From: Tricholoma matsutake
Lineage: Eukaryota > Basidiomycota > Agaricomycetes > Agaricales > Tricholomataceae
Assembly: GCA_026075535.2 (NCBI GenBank)
Contig: AP026541.1
Location: forward strand, 10,478,001 to 10,542,000
Direction of reading: 5' to 3'
DNA: 64,000 nt
Shown here: in pieces, positions 1-11,183 of the stretch
How the letters are laid out: every line of letters starts with the position of its first letter
How positions within the stretch are numbered: position 1 is the first letter of the stretch
Notes under the pieces: model-generated
What the model saw: only the letters and a program-made list of their open reading frames with translations
Databases searched by the model: none
What the model was told of the DNA's origin: nothing
Made by a program: the position numbers and the translations under genes

Positions 1-1197
1 AGCAGAGAAAACAGAGGGCGAGTCAGAGATCTCTGACGCATTGAAGGCACGCGCCAACTATTTCACGAGGATTGGTGAAAAGGTAACGAGTATCAACTTC
101 GGTGTAATATACATATACTGACATGTATGGCTTATATAGGACAAAGCCCTCGACGCACAGAAACTTGCCCTAGAAAAAACACCAGGACTCGGTTCACGGA
201 TAGATATCGTGCTAACCATCGTCCGCATCGGCTTCTTTTTGGGGGACAACGACGTCATTACACAGAACATGCGTAAAGCTGAATCGTACTTCTATCTCTT
301 CTCTCCCATTATTTTAATTAACCTACCCTTTCAGACTAATAGAAGAAGGTGGTGATTGGGACCGGCGTAACCGCCTCAAAGTATACCAAGGCCTGCATCT
401 GATTTCAACCAGGCAGTTTGCTCGCGGCGGCACCCTATTCATCGACGCCCTCTCCACCTTCACCGCATCCGAGCTTCTCCCCTACAACGATTTTGTGGCA
501 CTCACAGTTGTGGCGAGCGCGTTGGCGCTCAGCAGGGTTGATCTGAAGAAGAAGGTTCGCTTGAATTGTATATGGCGTATGCGCCTCGGCGCTAATTGGT
601 GACTTCTGTCTGGTAGATCATCAGTGCACCAGAAGTGAATCAAGCCCTTCCCGAACTTCCCGTCCTCGGCGACCTGATCAAGAATCTATATGACTGCCAC
701 TACGACAAGTTCTTCATTGCACTGGGTATGTCCCTTCCACTCCCCCTCTCACCAAATCTCACAATTTCCAACAGCTACCCTCGAACAAACCCACCTCCTT
801 CCCTCACGCGTCCTTGCACCGCATGCACGATTCTACGTCCGCGAGATGCGTATCCTCGCTTATTCCCAACTACTAGAATCATACCGCAGTCTCACCATGG
901 AAAGCCTCAGCGCCGCTTTCGGTGTCAGCGTCGATTTCGTCGACGTGTACGTCCTTTCTCTTACTGCTTGCCCATATTACCTCTGACCAATGTGTTCACT
1001 TCTCTTTGTCATTTGCAACGAACAGGGAACTATCTCGATTCATTGCAGCAGGCCGGCTACACGCAAGCATCGACAAAGTGAATGGTATCGTGGAGACCAC
1101 CCGTCCGTCCCTAAAGAACGCACAGTATGAAACTGTAGTGAAGAAGGGGGATGTCCTGCTGGGGAGTGTGCAGCGCTTGAGTAAGGTGCTGTATTAG
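1..1197 (+). CDS. RPN7: 26S proteasome regulatory subunit Rpn7 (PSMD6), 3' part
   Basis: Subunit of the 19S regulatory particle lid of the 26S proteasome, which recognises and deubiquitinates substrates. The gene enters from the left edge, so its start is missing. Exons read from sequence: <1-82, 140-285, 335-554, 617-725, 775-946 and 1026-1197. All five introns are GT-AG and 49-79 bp long. The joined frame gives 299 codons to a TAG stop. The first visible residues carry the conserved helical repeats ([19 protein letters not shown]), followed by the family signature [18 protein letters not shown]. The C-terminal half is the PCI domain, ending in a winged-helix stretch ([21 protein letters not shown]). 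Codons are CpG-rich, unlike the transposon DNA to the right. Identity rests on remembered similarity to Rpn7 and is very secure. Confidence 0.96.
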
Positions 1198-2225
1198 GAT
1201 GGGATTCTTTATGGTTTGTGGTGGTAGAAAACAGTATAATCTAATTCCTTTTCCTGACAGTCTGGTGTAGACTGAGAGCTGAAGATTTTGTTAGGACATA
1301 CATTGTCTGTTAACGCATAACGCGTTGTTCATCCTTCCGGGGAAAAGTCATAACACATTCACAACACTATTAACATCTACAGCTCCTTCCCGTTTGCTCA
1401 AATGATCTTACCTTCCCGGTAGTCAGTGCCTTTGTACCCCACGTTCATAGTTGCTGGGGTATGAACGCGTACCCCTTGACAAGAGTAACCTTGATATCTA
1501 TCTTGGCCATCGGAAGTCAGTTGAAGACAACTTGGATTGCGGCCCTAGAGTGGTAGGAGATGTCAATCAACTGATATATCTTCATTCTGAACCTTGGGGT
1601 TTAGATAACAAGTGCCTTCGTGTGCCTTGGCTCGAAGGACGGCGAGTCATACCCGGTAGAAAGCATTCGCACATTGTTCACACAGCAAGTCCTTGTGATC
1701 ACTGAATCCCCCAATCCTGATGTATCGTCCTCCTTGCCATCCCCAATGTATACGTCCAGACATAGATCTGCCTGCTGAGGTCAACCTGATCGGAATATCT
1801 AGCGTCGAGTTTATCTCGATGCGTGCATGTTCTCCCCTACATTCCTCATCTCCTAGTGTCCTAGCTACCGCGTGAATCCCAATCTAAGGTTGATCTAAGG
1901 ACTATGTCTGTACCGTGAGTGTTGCAATATTAATAGTATCTATTCAACGTACCTTAAGCACGTGCCTAATTGGGCGTTTCTTTACTTACTTAGTACTACG
2001 CTCAACTATTACCCCACAACTTTATCCGTATTCATTATATTCAGCCATGCCACCCGCGTTCTTGTCCGCGATTGGCGACCTCTTCTCGAGTAAAAGGATC
2101 CAGCTCCAAAAGGAAAGATGATGAGTGTCATACAAATGGTGGATCGTGGATTTCAAAAAGGCAAACAAAAGATGATATATCCGTGGTCGTTAGTCTCTAG
2201 CAACGTCCTTTGACCAGAAAGACGA
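1198..2225. other. Intergenic, no recognised gene
   Basis: Downstream of RPN7. Short open frames occur (for example 1451-1705), but none resembles a known protein or has convincing splice structure. Position 2041 begins a short ATG frame just before the TPR pseudogene. It could be a remnant of that gene's N-terminus, but nothing supports it. Confidence 0.5.
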
Positions 2226-3273
2226 TCTATCGGATCTCGACGCTGTACTTGAATACAATACTGCAGTAGTGCATGCCGACGCCCATCCTTCCTTGCCCGA
2301 CTACTATGAGTCTCTCGCAATGTTTCATTCTGCGATTTGATAGGAAAGGTGATCGTGCTGATGTGGAGTCTGGCCAGGCATCTGTGACTAGCACTGTAGC
2401 GGAACATCCTGATCTACCTCGGCGTCATCGGATTCTGGCCGTTGCATATGTGACCCGGTTCCGGGAGCTGGGAAACATGGACGATCTCGAGTCTGCTCTG
2501 AAATACCACCATGCCGCAGTTGATGCCACCCCAGCTGATGATCCTGCTCTTCTTGTCCGCAAAACTAACTTGGGAGCATCATATTTTGATCGATTCGCTA
2601 GGCTGGGCGACAAGGCTGATATTGATGCTGCTCTGCAGTATGATCTCTCTGTTCTGGAAGCCGTTGCTAGTGATGATCCTGAACTCCCCCGCTAGCCTTG
2701 GAATCTCTTATGGTAGACATTTGGGGATTTGGAAGATTTAAAATCTGCTTTGAAGTATAATCAAGAAGCTGTTGACCACCTAGCAATGATCCCAATCTTG
2801 CTTTCCGTAAACAAAATCTGGCTGTATGCTTAACAGAGTACTTTGAGTAGGTGGGCAACTTGGGAGGTATTGAACAGGCTATTGTACATGGGAAGGCTGC
2901 AGAGGAATTCACACCTGAAGGACATCTGAATCTGCCTGACAGTCAGCAAAGTCTAGCCATGAGCTATGGTGTCTTATTCAGCAGATGTCGAAATCCAGAG
3001 GATCTGGAGGCAGTTATTCACTTCAAGCAAATATCAGTAAATGCTACTCCCAATGGTCATCCAAAGCTACCAAGCTGTCAGACAGATCTAGTTGTTGCAT
3101 ACACTGACAGGAGGCTGGAGGATATGAAGGTGGAATTAACTCAAGTATAACAGAGCAGTAGCTGGAAATACACCATCTGATCATCCAGATCTGCCCCACC
3201 ACCAACACAGCTTGGCGGTGTCATATATTGACAGATTTGAAAGGCTCCATAATTTGGATGATATAAATCAGGC
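2226..3273 (+). pseudogene. TPR-CHAT protein pseudogene, part 1 (TPR repeats)
   Basis: First visible part of a large tetratricopeptide-CHAT protein of the kind expanded in mushroom genomes. Repeats of about 44 residues are clear, with the pattern DLESALKYHHAAVDATPADD and then DKADIDAALQYDLSVLEAVA. Each unit has the HPDLP-type linker and the YxxRFxxLGD helix. The frame is broken by a stop near 2340, a TAG near 2693, and frameshifts around 2700-2870 and 3150. It stops at 3273, where a hAT transposon enters. The frame resumes at 7449 with the same repeat unit (DDINQA continuing into IHYSKASVDAT), so this is one gene. CHAT proteases fused to TPRs are known or suspected cell-death and defence factors. 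That role is inferred from the family. Confidence 0.85.
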
Positions 3274-3589
3274 TAGGGACTAACGTGGATACATCTGGAT
3301 ACATCTGGATATGCAACTATGGATACAGATACAGTATGGATACAGATACAACTATATATGGATAAACTGTGGATATCCATACTTAAAAAATGAAATTGCT
3401 TTTGGGTGACTGATTTGGCTTCCTACTGTTCTTAGATTCACATATTCATAACTCTTCTTTACTAGTTCTGCAAAAGCTTTCAGGGTAATACCTATTGACA
3501 ACATTTGTAACATAATCAAAAACATTTCAAAGTTCCTCTTCCAATTCAATCCCTATATTCTCCTCCTCACACTCCTCTCCCCTTTCAGA

Positions 3590-5720
3590 CTTGACTATCC
3601 CTACCATCTTGTCAAACCCAACATACAGTGGTGATTGGGCCCAAGATCCCACAGCCATTTGTGCTCTAAAGGTCTGTGAGTTCATGTTATGCTGTAGGTG
3701 ACTGATCTGGAGATGTCCACTTGAAAATGCCCGTTCAGCATCAACTGAGGAAGCTAAAACCCATGTGAGGGCCTGAATACCTCATACAATAATGTACACT
3801 CACCTGGCACAGAGCAAAAGTCTGAGCCCATTTTTGCCAGGCATGGACGATGTGCACTCGCTTGGTGCAATATTGCATGTAACCACCAGCCTCTGCAATT
3901 GCATCGGATGCAAGAACTGGATCCGAAAGATATGTTGTGATGTCATCAGAAGGTCCATGTGTTGATTTAGTAGCTGACTTCTTGACCCATTTATTCTTTG
4001 GCTAGCAAACAATTAGTAAGTAGCAATATATATGACAGTAGTAAAAATACCGCTAGAGCTGATTCTTCATGAGCATCAGATGACTCAGCTGGGGCATATG
4101 ACTCCTTAAAGTGATTGACAACCAATTTTTTGATGTCTCTAATTTGAGCTGAAGTGCAACCATGATCTTTGAACCACTTTAACTTCTGGTCAGGACACAT
4201 GACTAAAATAAAACAAAAAATAAGCAAAATTCTCAGCAGAAATTGGGTAACAGCCAACCAATTGCAATTTGATATAGCTCGCAATCAGCTGATAAGAGCG
4301 AGTATTTATGTGTGAGAAGCAGTGCTGCCTGTGCTGCCACCCGGACAACATTGGGAAGCTCATCATCTTCATCATCACAAACAGCCTGCAGAGAGTCTCC
4401 AATATCCTCCAAGATGGGCACTGCATCCACAATCAATGGTACTTCTGATGTTGAAAAAAGTTTAGTAGCACTCCAGTAAGAGACTGGACAATACTTTTGA
4501 AATGAATATGTGCTTTTAAGCAATCAAAGTCAGAGTTCCATTGTGTGGGAACACGTCAGGTCAACATTTTCATGCTGCCTTCCAGCTCAGTGTCCTCCTG
4601 AACAAGTCTATCAAACTTCTCATGCAGAGTAGAAGAATCATGCACCCAGCGAGCAAGTCCAGCAACCTATTGAGCAGTTAGCTATCATAAATTGAAGTTA
4701 CTGAAGACTTACATGTGGAAAAATTTGTAATGCCATCTGCTCTTCATCTTTCTCAATAACAACCCCTTGTTCTGCCATCATCCAGATTGCTGTTCCACAA
4801 AGTGAACCAACAACCAAGTCATCATGCACACCATGGCCATCATCCTCCAACTCCATTGCAGCTGTATCAATTGCCTCCTCCTCAATTGCCAGATTTTCTT
4901 CACCCAGCAGCTCATCTTCACCTTCCTCAAGCACAACTTCTTCCTCAAAATTGACCACATCCAAAGGAATATTATGACCCTGAGCATATTGAGGTACTGC
5001 ACCTGCTGCAACCTTGATGGCCTTTTTCTTCTTGGGCTGTTTGAAAAAAAAAGGAAATGAATATTTGCAATTATAATATCATATTAGCTAATCAGTAATA
5101 TAAATAACAGAGTTTGTACCTTTGCAATTAAGTTGATAATATGGGCAAAGCATTGTCCATGAGATGCCATGCCATGAAATGAAGGTATCAGCCTTGCAAG
5201 ATATTTTGCCAAACCATCACAATTGCTTGCATTATCCATGCATAATGCATGAAGCTACAATAATTGTTATATATAGTTGACAAAGAGAATAGCTCTTACT
5301 AGTTTGTCAAGCCCAAACCATTCAAGACATTCTGCGACAATCTTTGCCAGATAATCTCCACTATGTTTAGATGTGAGTCTACAAATAAATGAGTATTTTG
5401 GCAATAACACAGAAAAACCAATCTTGCTGAATGAAGTCCAAAATTGCTTTGTGGACCAATCCATTTTCATACCAGACAACTACCAGACCAAGATATGGAG
5501 CCATGATTGGTGCTGTGGCAACGACGGACTGGAGATGCAACTACTGCAGGGTGGCTATGAGATTCTGCATCTGAGTGCTCGGGAGTTGTCAATGGTGTGC
5601 GAGGAAGGGATCCAGGTGTCATTTCTCGGCTTCTTGAGGTTGTATCATGAATCCCAGGGGTATTACCATGACTAACAGGTGTTGGTCATCGGCTAGAACC
5701 TTGACCACGCTGACTAGAAC
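3590..5720 (-). pseudogene. hAT transposase, decayed
   Basis: Minus-strand transposase of the Agaricomycete hAT type. In coding order there is a low-complexity Ser/Pro N-terminus (about 5720-5500), then HSGDYLAKIVAECLEWFGL (about 5370-5300). Next is the catalytic-core segment LHALCMDNASNCDGLAKYLA with GQCFAHIINL (5255-5125), an acidic insertion (4960-4780), and the segment EVPLIVDAVPILEDI with LPNVVRVAAQAALL (4450-4330). The CPDQKLKWFKDHGCTSAQIR block lies at about 4200-4140. Last is the C-terminal dimerisation region with ASSVDAERAFSSG (about 3760-3720). Several introns are retained. Scattered stops and frameshifts make it non-functional. The DAERAFS motif is the hAT dimerisation signature. 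Confidence 0.88.
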
Positions 5721-5924
5721 TCCTGGGTGGCATGGGGGTAGGGAAGAAAGAATGTGTCATCAAATATCAGTGGAGTTTCAAAATAGCTATATATAGCTAT
5801 GCCTACACATGCATGGGCCACGCCACACTTACCGCACCCATACCCATCTTTCACCAATAGCTCCTGCATCTGAGAAGACCTGCAATTGCAGGCTCCCTTG
5901 ATTACAGGAGCTAAGTGGAGGAGT

Positions 5925-6295
5925 AGGCAGTGGGGTAGGGAATCCACCACCCCACGAGCAGTTGCTTGCGGGCGTGGGTGTCGTCTCATAGTGGGGTAAG
6001 GGATCTACCACCCCATGAGCAGTTGCTCGAGGGTGTGGGTGTCGTCTCATAGGCAGCGGGGTAAGGAATCCACCACCCCATGAGCAGTTGCTTGCAGGTG
6101 TGGGTGTCGTCCCATAGGCAGGTGGGTAAGGGATCCACCATGAGCAGTTGCTCAAGGGCATGGGTGTCATCTTGTAGGCAGCGGGGTAAGGAATCCACCA
6201 CCCCATGAGCAGTTGCTCGAGGGCATGGGTCTTGTCTCATAGGCAGTGGGGTATGGGATCCACCACCCCACGAGCAGTGGCTCATGGTGGTGGGT
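5925..6295. repeat. Tandem repeat, about 65-bp unit, six copies
   Basis: The core GAGCAGTTGCT recurs at 5956, 6017, 6082, 6142, 6207 and 6272, with spacings of 61, 65, 60, 65 and 65 bp. Each unit carries a GGGTGTCGTCTCATAG-like block and an ATCCACCACCCCAY block. The array lies inside the hAT element, upstream of its transposase. Its core is the same near-palindromic GAGCANNTGCTC found in other hAT elements of the window. Confidence 0.92.
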
Positions 6296-7448
6296 GTTGT
6301 TTGTGGGTGAGCATGGTAGATAGTATACATCCTAAAGAAAGAAAACATCGTTAGTGAATAAAACACACAAAAGAAGGAAAAAATGTACCTGGGGCCCAAA
6401 CGACACATCATTCATGTCATTTGGCCCCCCTCCATGCACTTGTTCCTCCTATTGTTGTTGTTCCACGCACCATGCACCCCACGAGCAACTGCTCATGAGG
6501 CTAGAGGCATGTGGTGTGCCATCCATCATGGGTGTGGCGCATTGTCTGTCATGGGTGTGGCGTGTCATCTGTCATGGGTGTGGTGTGTGGTGCCTCGTCC
6601 ATTGTGGGTGTGGTGGTGGTGACCTGCCACCTCTCTCCCCCCTCCCCACCATCTCCCACTGGGTCCTAGGCATCAGCACCCACAATCTACCCTGCAAGCA
6701 GTTGCTCGCAGGCAAGGGGCAGGTACTGGGCATGCCTGGGCCTGTAGGCATGTTGTGGGGGTTGTAGTGCCTAGGTCAAGGGGGTTAGGAGGGTGTTAGT
6801 GATGTGGTGCACATCGAGTGGCTGGGAGGTGCTTACTGTATGGGTATCCCACCTCCTGGGTCTCCCAGTTCCCCTTGTTGCCCCTCATTGCCCTTCTGAC
6901 CCTAATCCACACCCTCGCATCCCATTTGATGGGGAGGAGAGGGTTTACGCAGGTGTCGTGGACATGTGTCATCTTGTGTCATCCCAGTAGTCTAGGTCCT
7001 AGAAAATAACAAAGTGGAATCAGTTATTCATGATAATGGGAAACAAAGAAGAAAAAAACTTACTTAGGGCCCAAATGACAACAATTGCATCACTTGGGCC
7101 CATGTTGTAGCTCTGAAAGCTTGTTTGCAGGGTCTGGTGGTGATGGAGGGGAGTGAGTGGAGCTGGGAGCAGCAGTTAGATGTGTGGGAACAGTGGTGAT
7201 AGGGTGGGAAGGTGGGAGGCAGTGGTGTCAATGGTGCTGGTGGTGGGGGATGGCATTGTCGAAGTGTGGTGGTGGTGGTTGATGGCAGTGACAATGGTAT
7301 TGTCTGGCAATGTCAGGTTTACAGTTTTACCCATATACCTGTGTTGTATCCAGATACCCATACCAATCTATCTGTATCCAATCTGGATCTGTAATACGGT
7401 TATTATCCAGTTATGTAACCAGATAAGCCATATCCGTGTTAGTCCTTA

Positions 7449-9077
7449 AATCAGGCTATACACTATAGCAAAGCATCAGTAGATGCAACATCACCAAGTC
7501 ACGGTCAGTTGACAAGAAAGCCTAGCTATTTGCTACAAAGAGGTTTCAAAAGCTTCATCATTTGGAGAATCTTCAGTTTGCCCTTGGATTGAAACAGCTT
7601 GTGGTGAATTCTACACCAATTCATTATGCTCAGCTTATGCTAGTCTTGCAAACACTCATTTGGATTATTATTCAAGTCAGAACAGTCTTGACAATCTCAA
7701 ATTTATCATAGAATTTTATCAGAAGGCAGTTGATAGCTCTCCTGAAGAGCATATAAATCTTTCTATATATTAGCAAAGCCTGGCAGTAACATATGGTGCA
7801 TACTACCAGAAATTAGAAGATAAAGCAGACCTACACACTGCACTCTTCTATTTTAAGAAAGCTACTCAATCACCTCTTGCAAAGCCTTCAACACACTGGA
7901 ATGCAGCTAGAGAATGGGGATCTCTTGCTGCTCAAAACAATTCTCCTGAATGTCTTGAAGCATATATATATCCATAGCTCTCAAAACTCTGCCACAATGG
8001 GTTTGGATTGGAAACTCTATTTCAGTCAGGCCCAATATTTTGGCAAAATATGAGATACCCACTGTTGCTGGGGTTGCACAGGAGCAGCAATTCAATTTGA
8101 GAAGCCTGAGAAAGCTGTTGAGTTTTTGGAGCAGGGGCTTGCTGTTACTTATAGGCAACTTCTCCAGCTTAAGGATGAATCTGCTTTACTAACTCAGAAA
8201 TTGGCAAATCAACTCAAACAGATATCTCTATATCTTCAGAAGATAGAAGGTACACATCCACTAAAGCACATCAGAATTACCATCTTCTTGCTTTGGAGAG
8301 AAAGAACTTGATTGAAAAAATCAGCAGACCTGATGGATTTCCAAAGATTTTCTCTACCACCCTCCCACCATGATCTCTCTTATGCTGCCAAAGAAGGCCT
8401 AATCATCTTGATTAACAATACAGCTTTGAGAAGTGATGCATTAATCATTTTGTCACCTCATACACCTGTGGAGACTGTAGCCTTGTCTGATGTCACTCTA
8501 GCTCTTGCAAACAAGAAGCTAGAAACACTGCACTTAGTATTATATATATGCTAATCAAATCTAAAAGTGATCATGATCCCCCGTGGTGAAAAATTCTGAA
8601 GCTATAGGAATGCAAAGTTGTCATCCAAACATTTTCAGGATGTTCTTTCATGATTATGGTCTGCTGTAGTGAACCCAGTTTTCAGGTACTTGACAAGGTA
8701 AGTTCTTGGAAAATTGTGTAGCTATCTACACTGTCATTTTTAGCATGGAATCTCAAGTGGGAGAATTTGGTGGTGTCTCTCAGAGACTCTCTCTGGGCCA
8801 TTCACCTATCTTCCTTTGCATGCAGGAGGAAACAACAGTTCTTTTATCCACTCATACATTTCCACACTGGATGCTCTTACTCAGGGCAGAATGAAGACCT
8901 TACCTGTCAAGGGCAGAGAACTAAAAATAACTCTTCTAAGAGTTCCAGAGCTTCCAAACCAACCTCATCTAAACTTGCCATTAGTCAGAAAGAGTTGTCA
9001 CAGATTTCCATTATAGTTGGAGAGCCCAGAATTCTCAAGCTGGTAGATCAAGATGCAAAAGTGAAAGTTGTCCTAGA
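7449..9077 (+). pseudogene. TPR-CHAT protein pseudogene, part 2 (last TPRs and start of CHAT)
   Basis: Continues the gene cut at 3273. TPR units run to about 7900. Next comes the pre-CHAT signature EKAVEFLEQGLAVTYRQLLQL (about 8110-8175), normally a WLEQGR-WxQLLQLR segment in this family. It is followed by DGFQRFSLPPSHHDLSYAAK and a SDALIIL strand (8335-8450), then LWSAVVNPVFRYL (about 8660). The catalytic-histidine motif PLHAGG has its His codon at 8819-8821. The frame is broken by several shifts. It stops at 9077, where a composite transposon entered. Removing that insert and one copy of the duplication GTCCTAGA joins it in frame to 10176. Confidence 0.86.
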
Positions 9078-9473
9078 TAAGGCATGACAGGGGTATGAAA
9101 AATGCATGGCAGGGGTATGGCCTTATCTTCAAAATTTTATTACTAACCACCTAGCAAGAGTTTTATCACAGCTAGGCAATATATAAGGCTTTGAGAAACC
9201 TCAAATTATTAAGCCATTAAAGGAAAATTACACTCAACAGAAAGGTAAGGGTATAGAAAAACACATGAAAATCTGACCTTTTCTGTTTTTCATGGGCTTT
9301 TCTATACCCTTACCTTTCTGTTGAAAGCAGTTTTCATTTTAATAACTTGAGGTTTCTCAAAGCCTTATATATTGCCCAGCTGTGATAAAACTCTTGCTGG
9401 GTAGTTAGTAATACCATTTTGAAGATATGGCCATACCCTTGCCATGCATTTTTCATATCCCTGTCATGCCTTA
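9078..9473. repeat. Foldback MITE with arms of about 190 bp
   Basis: The left arm starts TAAGGCATGACAGGGGTATG. The right arm is its near-perfect reverse complement, ending in CCCTGTCATGCCTTA. Matching internal landmarks include CAAGAGTTTTATCACAGCT, ATATATAAGGCTTTGAGAAA and CAGAAAGGTAAGGGTATAGA on opposite strands. The whole unit could fold into one hairpin. Confidence 0.88.
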
Positions 9474-9648
9474 GTAGGGCATGACAGGGGTTACCCTTAT
9501 TTTCCTCAACCCCTACCCGTACCTGTGAACACCATACCTGTACGGTAACAGGTGTGGTGTTACTGCAGGTTTGGGTGGGTTTACTACAGTTTTGAGTGGT
9601 TTCACTTGGTTTTCTACAGTTTTATTATAAATATATATATAAGTAAGC

Positions 9649-9935
9649 TACAAAACCCTCCATTTGCATTTGGAGTGAGGGAGGGGGGTTGTCGTCATCG
9701 TTGCCTAGATCAGAAGAACCCCCCACTTGTGTTTGGAGCAAGGGAGGGGGTGGTGGCAGCCATAGTCAGGTAGAAAAAAAGACAGGAACCCCCCACTCAC
9801 ATTTGAAGCAAGGGAGGGGATGGGGGTGCCATTGTCACCTAGAGGGGGTTGTTGTCACCTAGAATAGAATAACAAACCCCTCCACTCGCATTTGGAGTGA
9901 GGGAGGGGGTGGTGGTGGTCACCCAGAGGGGGCTA
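9649..9935. repeat. G-rich tandem repeat, about four units
   Basis: Units of roughly 80-95 bp are built on an ACCCCYCCACTCGCATTTGG-like block followed by AGYGAGGGAGGGGGTGGTGG. The same motif recurs as two units at 52595-52710 in a related element. Runs of G could form quadruplexes, but this was not tested. Confidence 0.85.
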
Positions 9936-10175
9936 GTTGTTGCCATTGTTGTCATTGTTGTTGTTGTTGATGTTGTTGTTGATCATTGTTGATGTTGATC
10001 AACAAAGTCAGGTGATTGGGCACCCGGCTATCAGTACCCACAAAACCCATACAACTGCGGGAATGGGTATGGTATTGCCCAGGTACAGCAATGTCCAACC
10101 CGTACCTGTACCCGAGCATACCCATGACCCCATTATCAGGGTGTTACCCATACCTATGTCATGCCTTATGCCTTA

Positions 10176-10340
10176 GTCCTAGAACACATTAAAACAGCTA
10201 CATGGTTGCATTTGTCATGTTATTTTTAGCAAAACCTCACTCAACCATTACATAGTAGTCTGCCTTTACAGGATGGATTGTTTGAACTTGGCCAGATTCT
10301 TGATACAAACCTTCCTGCTGCAGAATTTACTGCCTTGCAG
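10176..10340 (+). pseudogene. TPR-CHAT protein pseudogene, part 3 (CHAT catalytic-Cys segment)
   Basis: In-frame continuation of the CHAT domain after the composite insertion. WLHLSCYF matches the family's WxHxACHG motif, with the catalytic Cys codon at 10218-10220. A TAG stop follows at 10227-10229. Then come LPLQDGLFELGQI and NLPAAEFTALQ, which match the strand-helix pattern after the catalytic Cys. After about 10340 the sequence becomes antisense gypsy coding DNA, so the CHAT C-terminus has been lost. Both dyad residues (His 8819, Cys 10218) are preserved, though 1.4 kb apart. Confidence 0.85.
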
Positions 10341-10375
10341 TACTTGTTAATCTTCTTGGCGAGGGGTTTCCTCAT

Positions 10376-11183
10376 TAGTGTTTAAAGGTCCAGTCCAGTC
10401 TGGTTTTTGACCTCCAAATGGGGCAACCAGCAACTGCAACTGGTCTAGGACTGACCCAGGCATTGGGGGACCACAGCCAGACCATTTAGGACTGGTCCTA
10501 ATTGGTCTATGAACCAAAAAAAGACTGGTTCAGACCAGTCTTTTGTCATAAAATTTTTCATTGGAATTTATATGACCAATACCTTATATATATTATATTG
10601 ACAGATGGATATTGTAATTCCCTGTAGACTGGTCCAACTTTTAAGGGATTCCACCAAAATTTGACTGAGATATGGCCAAAACTGAAAGGGCATGCATTCA
10701 AGTTGTGGTTTGTAGTTTGAAATTTGTAGTTTGTAGTCACAACTCATTTGGGCTGTTAAATCATAAAATCACATGATACAGATGGTTAGGTGTGTTGCTG
10801 TTATGTTTATGATGTCATATAGCTGTACAAAAAAAAATATAGCTCAGGTAATAAGCAATGCAATCAAAGTTGTTCTGATACAACAAAATACTCATACAAA
10901 AATGTTTTTGGTCATATCTCAACCAATTCTTAACTGTTTTTGATGATCCAGTGACCAAAAATGAAATGAATATGTGTAGGAGTAAGGTCAAGTGTGTGTT
11001 GGGACAAAAGACTGGTTGCAACCAGTTTTCCATCAGTCCTACTATATTTTTTGAAACAAAAGACCAGCAACTGGACTGCAAAAGACTGGTCCATAAATAG
11101 ACCTCTGGTCCAGTCTTTTCCAGTCCAATTCAGTCCAATTTTGGTCTTCTTTTTGGTCCTATGGACTGGACCTGTGAACACTA
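10376..11183. mobile_element. Non-autonomous hAT, 808 bp, duplication TTCCTCAT
   Basis: The left end is TAGTGTTTAAAGGTCCAGTCC. The right end, read inward, is TAGTGTTCACAGGTCCAGTCC. The duplication TTCCTCAT lies at 10368-10375 and 11184-11191. The interior is rich in GACTGGTCC-type motifs on both strands. No coding capacity is seen. It splits the gypsy D reverse transcriptase. Confidence 0.9.

Larger units (their letters stand above)
3274..7448 (-). mobile_element. hAT DNA transposon, 4175 bp, 8-bp target duplication AATCAGGC
   Basis: The left end reads TAGGGACTAACGTGGATA. The right end, read inward, is TAAGGACTAACACGGATA. The 8-bp duplication AATCAGGC flanks the element at 3266-3273 and 7449-7456. 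Both ends carry short GGATAC/GTATCC sub-repeats, typical of hAT subterminal regions. The element contains a decayed minus-strand transposase (about 3590-5720), a 65-bp tandem array (5925-6295), and two copies of the GGGCCCAAA / GAGCA cassette (6300-7140). It interrupts the TPR-CHAT gene in frame, so it entered while that frame was still readable. Confidence 0.9.
9078..10175. mobile_element. Composite non-autonomous hAT-type insertion with 8-bp duplication GTCCTAGA
   Basis: The duplication GTCCTAGA lies at 9070-9077 and 10176-10183. The outer ends are TAAGGCATGACAGGGG and, read inward from the right, TAAGGCATAAGGCATGACAT. Inside are a long-palindrome MITE (9078-9473) and a second unit starting TAGGGCATGACAGGGGTTAC (9474) with GTTACCC/GGGTAAC-rich ends and a G-rich tandem array. 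The second unit resembles the element at 52411-53329. No transposase is present. Confidence 0.8.

Noticed and set aside
1451..1705. 84-codon frame after RPN7
   Set aside because: No similarity or supporting context; length is within chance expectation.
5925..6295. CRISPR-like array
   Set aside because: The whole unit repeats, not a short repeat with unique spacers; it lies in a eukaryotic hAT element.
5986..6411. Proline/Thr-rich protein on the minus strand
   Set aside because: Translation of the 65-bp tandem repeat; the repeated peptide only reflects the DNA repeat.
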